From an uncultured Prevotellaceae bacterium (lineage in GTDB: Bacteria > Bacteroidota > Bacteroidia > Bacteroidales > Muribaculaceae), in NCBI GenBank assembly GCA_900541935.1, contig UQLZ01000001.1, forward strand, positions 1 to 64,000: DNA of 64,000 nt, in the 5' to 3' direction. The position numbers were made by a program, and so were the translations under genes. The notes beneath the pieces were generated by a model. That model was not told the origin of the DNA. It worked only from the letters and a program-made list of their open reading frames with translations, and searched no databases. Shown here in pieces: positions 17,542 to 25,911 of the stretch (position 1 is its first letter; every line of letters starts with the position of its first letter).

Positions 17542-19806
17542 CTAATTTATTCGAGAGGCATAGGTGATGTTTTTAATTTTTTTAATCTGTCTGCAAAGTC
17601 TGTCAACTATACGGGCATCAGAAACTCTCAGGTCGAGCATACATTCGAAAACTCCGTCTTTCGCCTCTATGTCAAGTTTTCGGATATTAATTGACATGTT
17701 GATTGAAATTTCGTGAATTAGTTCTTGAAGAATGCCCATTCTGTCTATTCCTTTGACGTTTACGGTTGCGAGAAAGGCAGATTGCAAAGGAGATTCTTCC
17801 CATTTGGTTGCAACAAGTCTGTTACCGAAACTGCTTTTTAATTTCATGGCAACGTTGCAATCCATTTTGTGCACGATAACTTCTTCATTGTCGTTAACAT
17901 ACCCAACGACATCATCACCAGGTATAGGATTGCAGCATGTAGCTGTCTTGTAGTTTTGTACACCGTTCTCACTGTAAAGGACGTAAATCTCTTTTTTGTT
18001 TATTTTTTGATTGCTTGTTGTTGCCTCGGTGGTATTCTCATTGCTGTCCTTTTTCTGGTTAGAGAAGGGCCATATTTTGTTTAGAATATTTAGAGGCTGC
18101 TTTTTGCATAGAGATTTGATAACGCTTTCAGTCAGAGCGACCTTGTCAGAACCGATTGCAAAGTAGAGGTCTTCTCTTGTGTGGAATTGATATGAACCCA
18201 TTAGTTTTGTGACAAACTTGTTGGAGTCTTCAATCTGATAGTCTTGAATTGCTTTGAGGACAATAGTCTCTCCTTTTTCGGTGATTTTTTTGCGTTCTCG
18301 CCTGAGAGCTGCTTCCAATTTGCTTTTTGCCTTTGCCGTAACTACGAAATTCAGCCATTCCGGGGCAGGTTTTTGCTTTTCGGAGGTTAGAATTTCCACT
18401 TGGTCACCGCTTTGCAATTTTTGCGAAATAGCGACGAGCTTGTGGTTTACTTTACCGGCGATGCAGTGCGAGCCGAGTTCAGTATGCAGTTCGTAGGCAA
18501 CGTCGAGCACAGTTGCATTTTTGGGCAGTGTAATCAAATCCCCTTTAGGCGTGAATATGAATATTTCGGTGGCGAAAAGGTTGAGTTTGATAGTATCGAG
18601 GAAGTCCATTGCATTTGGCTTAGGCTCTTTAAGTATGTCGGTAATTGTCTTGAGCCAAAGTTCGAGTTCTGATTCTTCGTCGCTTTCCCCGATTTTGTAT
18701 TTCCAGTGGGCGGCGAAACCTCTTTCGGCTATTTCGTCCATTTTACGGCTTCTGATCTGAACTTCTACCCAGTTTCCGTTTGGTCCCATAACAGTTAAGT
18801 GCAAAGCCCTGTATCCGTTTGCTTTAGGGGTGCTGATCCAGTCTCTTGTTCTTGTTGGGTGCAGTCTGTATATATCTGTTATTATAGAGTATATATTCCA
18901 GCAAATTTGTTTTTCATTGTCGTTTTCGTTGCAGTCAAATACTATTCTGACAGCATATAAGTCATATACTTCTTCAAAAGGAATGTGCTTTGAATTCATT
19001 TTGTTCCATATTGAATAAGCTGATTTGACTCTGGCGAACATGTCAAATTTAAGCCCCATTTTGTTCACCCCAGCCATTACTGGAGCCGAGAAGTCGTTAA
19101 AGGCACAGGCACGGCTTTTTTCAGAATCGGCGATAGCCTTTTTTATGTTTGCGTATTGCTCGGGATGTTCGTATTTGAAACTAAGATCTTCAAGTTCTGT
19201 TTTGATGGCGAATAGTCCTAATCTGTGGGCGAGAGGAGCGTAGATATAAAGCGTTTCACCAGCAATTTTATATTGTTTGCTTGGTAACATTGATGAAAGA
19301 GTTCGCATATTATGCAGTCTGTCGGCCATTTTGATGAGTATAACGCGAATGTCATCAGCCATTGTCAGCAGGAGTTTTCGAAAGTTTTCTGCTTGAGCGG
19401 AAGCCTTGTCACCGAAGATACCGCCAGAAATTTTTGTCAGACCGTCAACAAGAGATGCGATTTTTTTACCGAAGTTCATTTCGATGTCTTCGACAGTGTA
19501 CTCCGTGTCCTCAACGACGTCGTGAAGGAATGCTGCGCAGATAGAAGTTGAGCCAAGTCCAATTTCTTGACTAACAATTTTAGCCACAGCGATAGGGTGC
19601 AGGATATACGGTTCTCCAGAGCGCCGCCTGATTCCTTGGTGCGCGTTTTTTGCAAACTCGTATGCACGTTTTATTATTTCCACTTTTTTTCGGTGGTTGC
19701 TTTTAAGGTATCCGTTAAGGACGTCCATAAATGCGTCGTCAATAAGTTTGTCTTCCTGCTCTTTCGTGAGGTTTAGTGAATTATAATCGCGATTAACGTC
19801 TTCCAT
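17542..19806 (-). CDS. rel: bifunctional (p)ppGpp synthetase/hydrolase, RelA/SpoT family
   Basis: The stringent-response enzyme, 754 residues. The N-terminal HD hydrolase domain is intact (H55 in NAHQGIRRR, HD at 95-96 in AAFLHDVVEDTEY). The synthetase domain (about 235-385) has RVKSAYSIWNKM, DLYAVRIVFD and NGYRALHLTV. A TGS domain starts near EIFIFTPKGDLITLP, and the C-terminal ACT domain is seen at GILQELIHEISINMSINIRK. Both activities are therefore expected. It heads an operon with pgpH and an NhaC-type antiporter. A promoter is at 19838-19869. Confidence 0.96.
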   Translation of the reverse strand: MEDVNRDYNSLNLTKEQEDKLIDDAFMDVLNGYLKSNHRKKVEIIKRAYEFAKNAHQGIRRRSGEPYILHPIAVAKIVSQEIGLGSTSICAAFLHDVVEDTEYTVEDIEMNFGKKIASLVDGLTKISGGIFGDKASAQAENFRKLLLTMADDIRVILIKMADRLHNMRTLSSMLPSKQYKIAGETLYIYAPLAHRLGLFAIKTELEDLSFKYEHPEQYANIKKAIADSEKSRACAFNDFSAPVMAGVNKMGLKFDMFARVKSAYSIWNKMNSKHIPFEEVYDLYAVRIVFDCNENDNEKQICWNIYSIITDIYRLHPTRTRDWISTPKANGYRALHLTVMGPNGNWVEVQIRSRKMDEIAERGFAAHWKYKIGESDEESELELWLKTITDILKEPKPNAMDFLDTIKLNLFATEIFIFTPKGDLITLPKNATVLDVAYELHTELGSHCIAGKVNHKLVAISQKLQSGDQVEILTSEKQKPAPEWLNFVVTAKAKSKLEAALRRERKKITEKGETIVLKAIQDYQIEDSNKFVTKLMGSYQFHTREDLYFAIGSDKVALTESVIKSLCKKQPLNILNKIWPFSNQKKDSNENTTEATTSNQKINKKEIYVLYSENGVQNYKTATCCNPIPGDDVVGYVNDNEEVIVHKMDCNVAMKLKSSFGNRLVATKWEESPLQSAFLATVNVKGIDRMGILQELIHEISINMSINIRKLDIEAKDGVFECMLDLRVSDARIVDRLCRQIKKIKNITYASRIN

Positions 19807-19837
19807 AATTGTCTAAAAGTAAAGATTGTGCCATTTA

Positions 19838-19869
19838 CAAAATTAGCGATTATTATATGATATAATCAA
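19838..19869 (-). promoter_or_regulatory. promoter of the rel-pgpH-antiporter operon
   Basis: Minus strand TTGA (19869-19866), a 20-nt spacer, and TAATTTTG (19845-19838), close to the Bacteroidetes consensus. Confidence 0.65.
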
Positions 19870-19922
19870 CTTTTTCAGCGAAAAAATTCTGTCGTTTATA
19901 AATCTGGCTGTTAAAAGTATCA

Positions 19923-19973
19923 AAGATACGAGGGGACAGGTCAAAAATTCATGACTCCGTCCCCTCGTATCTT
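19923..19973 (-). terminator. terminator of the BspA-like gene
   Basis: A perfect 15-bp inverted repeat (AAGATACGAGGGGAC at 19923-19937 with its complement at 19959-19973), with extra GTCA/TGAC pairing in the loop, lies 21 nt after the end of the BspA-like gene and upstream of the rel promoter. The U-tract is short. Confidence 0.65.
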
Positions 19974-19993
19974 GATGGTATATGAAATATATG

Positions 19994-21703
19994 CTATATC
20001 ATTACTTTGAATTGCTTGTTGGCTAATGTAACAATATAGAAACCGGCAGGCATGCTTATACTGCTTTCGTGACCAGAGTAAACGAGTTTCCCGTTAACGT
20101 CAAAAATGCGTATTGGATTATTGCCAGTTGTGCCTGTTACTGTAATTTTGCCTTCCGATGCGATAACTGTTATTGGAGTTGTGATATTTTGTTCTACAGA
20201 AGAAAAGTCAGATTCTGATAAATTGTTGAATAGGTTCCAGTATTGGTCAGCGGAATATGCTTCTTTTGAGCCAGTTGGCACAAGGACGGAAGTTGAAGAG
20301 TAGTGGTTGTTGCTGAATGTTGATTGAGATATAGTAGGAGGGACTGTGTTTTTTACTTCGATGGTTTGTAATGCGTTGCAACCGAGGAATGCCTGAGTTT
20401 TTATCTTCTTAATGCCGTTGCCAATTGATATTCTTGTTAGTCCAGAGCAGTCTCTGAATGCTCGTGTTCCAATTTCTGTAACAGAAGCGGGAATGCTAAT
20501 GCTGTTTAACCCAATGCAGCCGTAGAAGGCGTAGTCACCAATGGTTTTAACGTCTTCAGGTATTTGCAAGTCAGTAACTTCTTGCCCGTTTACAAACAAA
20601 TGTCCGGCATGGAATAAAGGGTTTCCTTCGCCTGAAAAGTTTATTGAGCACCAGCCAGACAAATTTGCAATATCTACTCGATTAAGAGCGTAGCAATGGT
20701 AGAATGCGTCGTTTCCAATGTTATTTATGTTTTCACCAAAAGACACAGTTTCAATTCCAGAGCAGTTTTTGAAGGCGTTATTTCCGATTTTTGTTACTGA
20801 ATTGCCAATGCTGAGAGTTTCAGCATTATAGCAACTTAGGAAAGCGCCAATGCCTATTGTCTGGAGGTTTTCACCAGTTGAAATGTTTCTAATGCTTGTG
20901 CAATAAGAGAAAGCGTATTGCTTGATTTCTGTTACTGTTGAGGGAATAACAAGGTCTGTGACTTCTTTTCCGTTTAAGAATAAAGAGGCGTATGTTGAAA
21001 GCGGGTTGCTTTCACCATATTGAAAATCTATGTTGCACCAAGCGGCCAAGTCGCATATTTCTATTTTTTTAAGTTTTAGACAACCGTAGAAAACGGAATT
21101 TCCAAATTTTTTTACTGAAGCGGGGAAAGATAAGGATTCCAGTTTGGCGCATTGTCGGAAAGCGTAGTTTTTCACTTCAGTCAATGATTCAGGCAATGTT
21201 ACAGATGTCAGTTCGCCGCATTCTTGGAAAAGACCTTCTGGAATGATTTTAACATTATCTCCAAAAGTGGCGGTTTTCAGAGTTGTTGAGTAAGTCAACG
21301 GTCCGTAGGAGTATTTCAATTCTCTGCCGATATATATTTATTCTATAGGGCAGTTGGTGAAAATGCCGCTTTTGTAGTCATTTGAAGAGAAACCGCATCC
21401 CAATTTCAAAACGCCATCACCTTCAGCAAAAGTGATTTTTTTAGCATTTTTGCATAAGTCGAAAGTGCCGTCAGCAATTGATGCAACTATATAGTTTGCC
21501 TGATTTGCCGAGATTGTTGCCGGGATTGTGATTTCTATAATTGCCGGGTCCTCAATGCTGATAACTTGAGCAGTTCCGTCGTCTTGCAAGGAGTATTTTA
21601 TTCCGTCAATTACTGTGTCTGATGCTGAAAGTGCAGAAATAGGAAAAGCGAAAAAGACTGTTGCTAATAGAAACAATCTAAGGAAATTAGTTAGATATTT
21701 CAT
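19994..21703 (-). pseudogene. BspA-like leucine-rich-repeat surface protein with in-frame stop
   Basis: One reading frame of 569 codons interrupted by a TAA at 21340-21338 (codon 122). Before the stop: signal peptide MKYLTNFLRLFLLATVFFAF and the start of LRR_5 (Treponema pallidum-type) repeats. After it, in the same frame: IYIGRELKYSYGPL, then about ten repeats of the type GNSVTKIGNNAFKNCSGIET, and a T9SS-like sorting tail (about 500-569: IRIFDVNGKLVY ... PAGFYIVTL). Homologues read IE-K/E-xYIGR at the stop, so a single G or A to T change of a Glu/Lys codon explains it. BspA-like proteins are cell-surface adhesins or binding proteins. The rest of the frame is undamaged, so the lesion is recent or an assembly error. 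The -7 element TATCTTTA is at 21737-21730. Confidence 0.85.
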
Positions 21704-21786
21704 ATAAAATTCAATTATAAAAACGGCTGTAAAGATAGCGAAAAAATGAATTTTTGGAATGCGTCGGCAGACTTTTTTGTAAAAAA

Positions 21787-22407
21787 TCAGTATTTTCCCG
21801 AGCGGATTCTGTAAAGCGTTTCCTTGGTGATGTTTAGGAATGAAGCCAGTTGGGTAAGTGACACAGATTCAAGGATTCTCGGATGCTTTTTCATGACCCA
21901 TTTGTATCTGTCCTTCGCCTCCATACGCAGCATAATCATCATGCTTTCCATATATTTTATTTGGTTTACTAATGCTGTTTCTACGAAATGGTGGAATTTT
22001 TCGTTGGCGAGAGATGGCAGTTTTTGGCGGTTGTTTGTGGACGTGAAGCATACTTCAGTGTCTTCAAGAAACTGTACAAACACGTTAAGCCCTCTCTGGC
22101 TTTCCGTATATGGAATCATAATGAATTCGTCGTCAAAGGAGAATGAGTAGTTGTATTCTTTACCGTTCTCGATATAGTATGTTCTTGCCACTCCTTTGAC
22201 GATGAAGAAGTGGTTTTTGAAAATCTCGGTTGTGTCAGTGATTATGTATCCTTTTTCGTAAAGTCTGAATCTAAGGGCATCGAAGATAATCTTCTCTTCC
22301 TCAGACGAGATAGAGAAGAGTTTGCGAATATCGTTAATGAACTTGACCGATTTTGCTTCGTTGTCCTTATAGAGATTCGAGGATGTTGGATACTTTTTGT
22401 TTGACAT
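21787..22407 (-). CDS. Crp/Fnr-type transcriptional regulator
   Basis: A 206-residue regulator. Residues about 30-130 fit a cNMP-binding-like beta-roll (LRFRLYEKGYIITDTTEIFKN; FFIVKGVARTYYIENGKEYN), and a C-terminal helix-turn-helix is seen at SLTQLASFLNITKETLYRIR (about 183-202). The Arg/Glu pair that binds cAMP in E. coli Crp is not evident, so the ligand is unknown. The start overlaps the ispH 3' end by 41 nt in another frame; the next in-frame Met would remove the first part of the sensor domain, so the overlap is probably real. It is the last gene of the porQ-cmk-ispH operon. Confidence 0.85.
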   Translation of the reverse strand: MSNKKYPTSSNLYKDNEAKSVKFINDIRKLFSISSEEEKIIFDALRFRLYEKGYIITDTTEIFKNHFFIVKGVARTYYIENGKEYNYSFSFDDEFIMIPYTESQRGLNVFVQFLEDTEVCFTSTNNRQKLPSLANEKFHHFVETALVNQIKYMESMMIMLRMEAKDRYKWVMKKHPRILESVSLTQLASFLNITKETLYRIRSGKY

Positions 22408-23233
22408 TGCTCATTAGCCATGAAGGGGTTGAGGTTGCACCGCAAATGCCGATAGTAGTAACACCGTTCAGCCATTCCGGGTTAATGTCCTCTTCCGCAT
22501 AAATAATTTTAGTGTTGCTGTTAGCCGCCTTGCATTCGTTGAAAAGAATCATGCCGTTGCTGCTTTTCTTTCCGCTAACGAAAAGAATTAGTTCGTGCTC
22601 GGTTGCAAATTTTCTTATACGCGGCATTCTGTTTGCTACTTGCCGGCAGATTGTGTCGTGACATTCAAAACCTGATTTCGGGTTCCTGCTTCGTATTTCG
22701 TTCTCTATTTGCTTCAGTCCCTCAAGGGATTTGGTTGTTTGCGAGTATAGAACGATGTCGCGGGAGAAGTCGATATTGTCCACGCCGTCGATATTTTCCA
22801 CAACAATGGCATTTCCGTCAGTCTGACCGACAAGACCGTTAACTTCTGCGTGACCTAATTTCCCGTAAATGACAATTTGTGGGTTGTTTGGTTCGTTATA
22901 TGATTTTTTTATCCGTTGCTGCAGTTTCAGGACAACAGGGCATGTTGCATCGATAACTTCGATACCGTTTTCTTTTGCAATTCGGTATGTTTCAGGCGGT
23001 TCTCCGTGTGCACGAAGCAGCACTTTGACGTTTTTAAGCGTTTTCAGGTCATCGTGGGTTATTGTTATGAGCCCTTTTCTTTTCAGTCTTTCCACTTCCT
23101 GAGAGTTGTGCACAATATCGCCAAGGCAGAAAAGTTTTCCTGATTTTTCAAGTTCCTCTTCCGCTTTTTTTATTGCGGAAACAACGCCGGGGCAGAATCC
23201 TGAATCTTTGTCAATTTCGATGCGAACGTCCAT
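22367..23233 (-). CDS. ispH: 4-hydroxy-3-methylbut-2-enyl diphosphate reductase
   Basis: The last enzyme of the MEP isoprenoid pathway, a [4Fe-4S] protein that reduces HMBPP to IPP and DMAPP. I chose the ATG at 23233 (MDVRIEIDKDSGFCPGV), which overlaps the cmk stop as TAATG; a longer upstream frame adds 14 residues inside cmk. The 288-residue product has the cluster cysteines C14 (GFCPGV), C98 (DATCPV) and C264 (GICGATSTP), plus the substrate histidines in IVHN and RAHGEPP. It is in an operon with porQ, cmk and the Crp-like gene. ispG, the preceding pathway step, is at 56293. Confidence 0.97.
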   Translation of the reverse strand: MDVRIEIDKDSGFCPGVVSAIKKAEEELEKSGKLFCLGDIVHNSQEVERLKRKGLITITHDDLKTLKNVKVLLRAHGEPPETYRIAKENGIEVIDATCPVVLKLQQRIKKSYNEPNNPQIVIYGKLGHAEVNGLVGQTDGNAIVVENIDGVDNIDFSRDIVLYSQTTKSLEGLKQIENEIRSRNPKSGFECHDTICRQVANRMPRIRKFATEHELILFVSGKKSSNGMILFNECKAANSNTKIIYAEEDINPEWLNGVTTIGICGATSTPSWLMSNVKQKVSNILESL

Positions 23234-23928
23234 TATAGTTTGGCTATTATAGAGTTGTACAAATCCAAAAGCCATTTGTCTTGTTCCTCGATAGTCATGT
23301 TTGAGTTGTCGAGTTCAATGGCGTCATCTGCTTTTCTTAGTGGGTTTTCGGCACGGTGCGTGTCGATATAGTCGCGTTCGCAAACGTTTTTGTAAACTTC
23401 TTCGTAAGTTATTTCATCACCTTTCGCTTTCAGTTCATCGAAGCGTCTTTTTGCTCTTGTTTCAGCAGAGGCGTTTACGTAAACCTTCATTTCTGCGTCA
23501 GGGAAAACAACGGTGCCAATATCTCTTCCGTCCATTACGATACCTTTATCTTTTCCCATTGCCTGCTGCTGCTTGACGAGTTCACTACGCACGAAAGGCA
23601 CTGCGGCAACGATGCTTACCTTGTTTGAAACAGGCATCTGACGGATTTCCTTTTCAACGTTTTCACCGTTAAGGTAAGTTTCAGACTTTCCGTCGTTGTT
23701 GATAAAACGTATTTCGATGCCGTCCATCATGGATTGCAGTTTGTCGGTATTTAATTCATTTCCGTTGAATAGGTTGTTTCTCAAGCAGAAAAGAGTGACG
23801 GCACGGTACATTGCACCGGTGTCGATATAAGCGTAACCGATTTTCTTAGCGAGGCATTTAGCCATAGTGCTTTTGCCGGAAGAAGAAAATCCGTCGAAAG
23901 CAATAGTTATGAGATTGTTTTTAGTCAT
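23233..23928 (-). CDS. cmk: cytidylate kinase
   Basis: Phosphorylates CMP/dCMP with ATP in the cytoplasm. The ATG at 23928 (MTKNNLITIAFDGFSSSGKS) is preferred because the P-loop GFSSSGKST (13-21) then lies at the usual distance; it overlaps the porQ stop by 8 nt. The 231-residue product shows YIDTGAMYRAVT, the nucleotide-binding MDGRDIGTVVFPDAEMKVYV and the lid-region arginines of TRAKRRFDEL. The porQ-cmk-ispH order is a common Bacteroidales arrangement. Confidence 0.96.
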   Translation of the reverse strand: MTKNNLITIAFDGFSSSGKSTMAKCLAKKIGYAYIDTGAMYRAVTLFCLRNNLFNGNELNTDKLQSMMDGIEIRFINNDGKSETYLNGENVEKEIRQMPVSNKVSIVAAVPFVRSELVKQQQAMGKDKGIVMDGRDIGTVVFPDAEMKVYVNASAETRAKRRFDELKAKGDEITYEEVYKNVCERDYIDTHRAENPLRKADDAIELDNSNMTIEEQDKWLLDLYNSIIAKL

Positions 23929-24955
23929 TGTTCTTAAATTCGTAAAGATTAGTAGAAAAGTTAACCATAAAAGTAGTTCCACCGATATGGGGTTGAGCAA
24001 ATGCTATTCCAACTCTCAGTTTTGAAGTGTTCAGCCCGGCAGCGGCAGAAAAACCTGAAAGGAAATTCCTTGAGTAAGTAGCCATATCGGTTTTTGTTTT
24101 GTGGTTATATCCCAAGCCGATATAGAATTTTTCAGTAGGCGCGTATTCGAGAGCGAAAACCATGTGCCTGAACAGATTGCTGATAAATTTGCTTTTCAGT
24201 TCGAGGGCGGAGTTAGGGTCGTTGTCATCTATTCTGTCGTAGTAAGGTAGTTTCATTTTGCTCAAGTTATGAGCGGTAATTGACAGCCTGAAAGGACTGT
24301 TGCCTAAAGTTTGGGAATAACCTAATTGGATGTCCCAAGGAAGTCTGTCGTAATGGTCGTTGAATCTTTTTACTTGCCCGCCAAGGTTTTTCGCAACGAT
24401 AGATAGTGATAAGTCTTTGTCTGGATTATAATAGTTAAAACCAAGGTCTGCAGCAATTGCCATTGCAGAATATTGCTCGTAACTTGACTGTATGAATTTA
24501 AGTGAAATTCCACCACGAATCCTGTCGTTAAAGTCGTGTGAATAAGAGCCTGTAATGATGATGTCTCGAGGGTTAAAAGTACCCAATTCCACTCCATTCT
24601 CATCTCTGTTAGTCATAGAGCCATAACCGAAATATTGTATTCCGGCAGCCCACGCAGAATGTTCGCCGGCTTCTTTGCCAAATCTGACAGAAGCGAAGTT
24701 GCTTCCGCCGAGGTATCTCATATAACTTACACCGAGTTGCATGTCAACTTCAGAACCTAAAAGGGCAGGGTTCTGCTCATAGAGGTTAATGTCGTCGTCA
24801 ATAATTGAAATATTTGTTCCGCCTAACCCATAGGCGTGTGAAGAGGTTGTGACATTCAGAAAATTATATGCAGTTCTCCCGTCCTGAGCATTGGAGAGCA
24901 GGCACACGGCAAATGACGCAAATGTCAGCAGATATTTTAATAAAAACTTATTCAT
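23921..24955 (-). CDS. porQ: type IX secretion protein PorQ
   Basis: An outer-membrane beta-barrel-type protein of the PorV/PorQ (FadL-like) family, 344 residues from the ATG at 24955. The signal peptide MNKFLLKYLLTFASFAVCLL ends near SNAQ. The mature protein begins with TAYNFLNVTTSSHAYGLGGT and has the family signature INLYEQNPALL, followed by alternating amphipathic strands (MQLGVSYMRYLGG, GISLKFIQSSYE). In Porphyromonas PorQ works with PorU, PorV and PorZ in the attachment complex that processes T9SS cargo. PorQ also occurs in Bacteroidales without a full T9SS, so it alone does not prove the system; four genes here with T9SS-like tails support it. Confidence 0.85.
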   Translation of the reverse strand: MNKFLLKYLLTFASFAVCLLSNAQDGRTAYNFLNVTTSSHAYGLGGTNISIIDDDINLYEQNPALLGSEVDMQLGVSYMRYLGGSNFASVRFGKEAGEHSAWAAGIQYFGYGSMTNRDENGVELGTFNPRDIIITGSYSHDFNDRIRGGISLKFIQSSYEQYSAMAIAADLGFNYYNPDKDLSLSIVAKNLGGQVKRFNDHYDRLPWDIQLGYSQTLGNSPFRLSITAHNLSKMKLPYYDRIDDNDPNSALELKSKFISNLFRHMVFALEYAPTEKFYIGLGYNHKTKTDMATYSRNFLSGFSAAAGLNTSKLRVGIAFAQPHIGGTTFMVNFSTNLYEFKNND

Positions 24956-25260
24956 AGATAAAATGACATACTGATGCCATAAATAATAACGCAAAAATAG
25001 GGATAATAGTGTATAAATTCAAAACAAAAGTAATAAGCAATATTATTAATAACATTTAGTAACAGAAAACAGAATGTTCTTAACGGAATGTTTTCTTAAA
25101 ATATATTTATAGAAAATGGTGAAAATCAGAATATGAGAGGCTCAAAATGCAAGTATTTTGTGAAAAAAAACAAAACAAATTCAAATTAACACAATTCGAT
25201 ATTATATCTATTGCAGTTTTGCATTTCAGGCTCTATATTTGCGAAAGATAAAAGCAGAAT
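24956..25260. promoter_or_regulatory. divergent promoter region between porQ and the TonB-C gene
   Basis: An AT-rich 305-nt region. Leftward: TTTG (25023-25020), a 20-nt spacer and TATTTTTG (24999-24992) for porQ. Rightward: TTG (25211-25213), about 20 nt, and TATATTTG (25234-25241) for the TonB-C gene. No further structure or ORF is seen between them. Confidence 0.7.
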
Positions 25261-25701
25261 ATGTGTAAGTCTTTAGGAATATTAACTCTCATCTCTCTGT
25301 TAGGGATGCTTGGCTTTGACACCTATAGTCAAGTTACGCGAGTTGCAATAGAGAATCCTTGTGGAAAAAGTGCCAATTATATAGACGTATATGAATATGA
25401 CTATGTTGAAGAGCAGCCTCAATTTCCAGGAGGTGACCGCGGTTTGATAAATTATATCAACAGTACGCGAGAATATCCTTACGAGGCGTACGAGCACCGC
25501 ATACAAGGCCGCGTTATTTGCAGTTTTGTGGTTAATTCAGACGGAACAATCTGCAATATATCAATATTGTCGCGGACACATCCTCTTCTTAACCATGAGG
25601 CAGTCCGCATAATCAAAGGAATGCCGGTATGGCGGGCAGGCAAGATGCATGGAGAGAATGTTCCGGTTCGGTGTATTTTGCCAATAGCATTCCGTCTTTA
25701 G
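25261..25701 (+). CDS. TonB C-terminal-domain protein
   Basis: A 146-residue exported protein. After a hydrophobic N-terminus (MCKSLGILTLISLLGMLGF, cleaved near SQ) the mature part is a TonB_C fold: PQFPGGDRGLINYINSTREYP, then GRVICSFVVNSDGTICNISI and HPLLNHEAVRIIKGMPVW, the pattern of Bacteroidetes TonB C-terminal proteins. The proline-rich periplasm-spanning linker of a true TonB is missing, so it may be a periplasmic or anchored partner rather than an energy transducer. Single gene with its own promoter and a strong terminator. Confidence 0.85.
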   Translation: MCKSLGILTLISLLGMLGFDTYSQVTRVAIENPCGKSANYIDVYEYDYVEEQPQFPGGDRGLINYINSTREYPYEAYEHRIQGRVICSFVVNSDGTICNISILSRTHPLLNHEAVRIIKGMPVWRAGKMHGENVPVRCILPIAFRL

Positions 25702-25741
25702 TATGACCTAATACAAATCTTTTTCATAATCTTATATTTTG

Positions 25742-25777
25742 CCTCCTAACCCGTTGATGGGTGCAGGAGGTTTTTTT
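25742..25777 (+). terminator. rho-independent terminator of the TonB-C gene
   Basis: Stem CCTCCT/AGGAGG with inner ACCC/GGGT pairing, followed by seven T (25771-25777). Confidence 0.9.
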
Positions 25778-25911
25778 ATAGTAGGTCGGTAAAAAAGAGA
25801 TATTATCCTGATTTAATTTGTAATTTTGCATAATATATGAATCGGGTTGGCTTATTTGCAATAAAATGGTGATTTTTGCGTTATAGGTTTGTATTATATT
25901 TATCATTGAAA

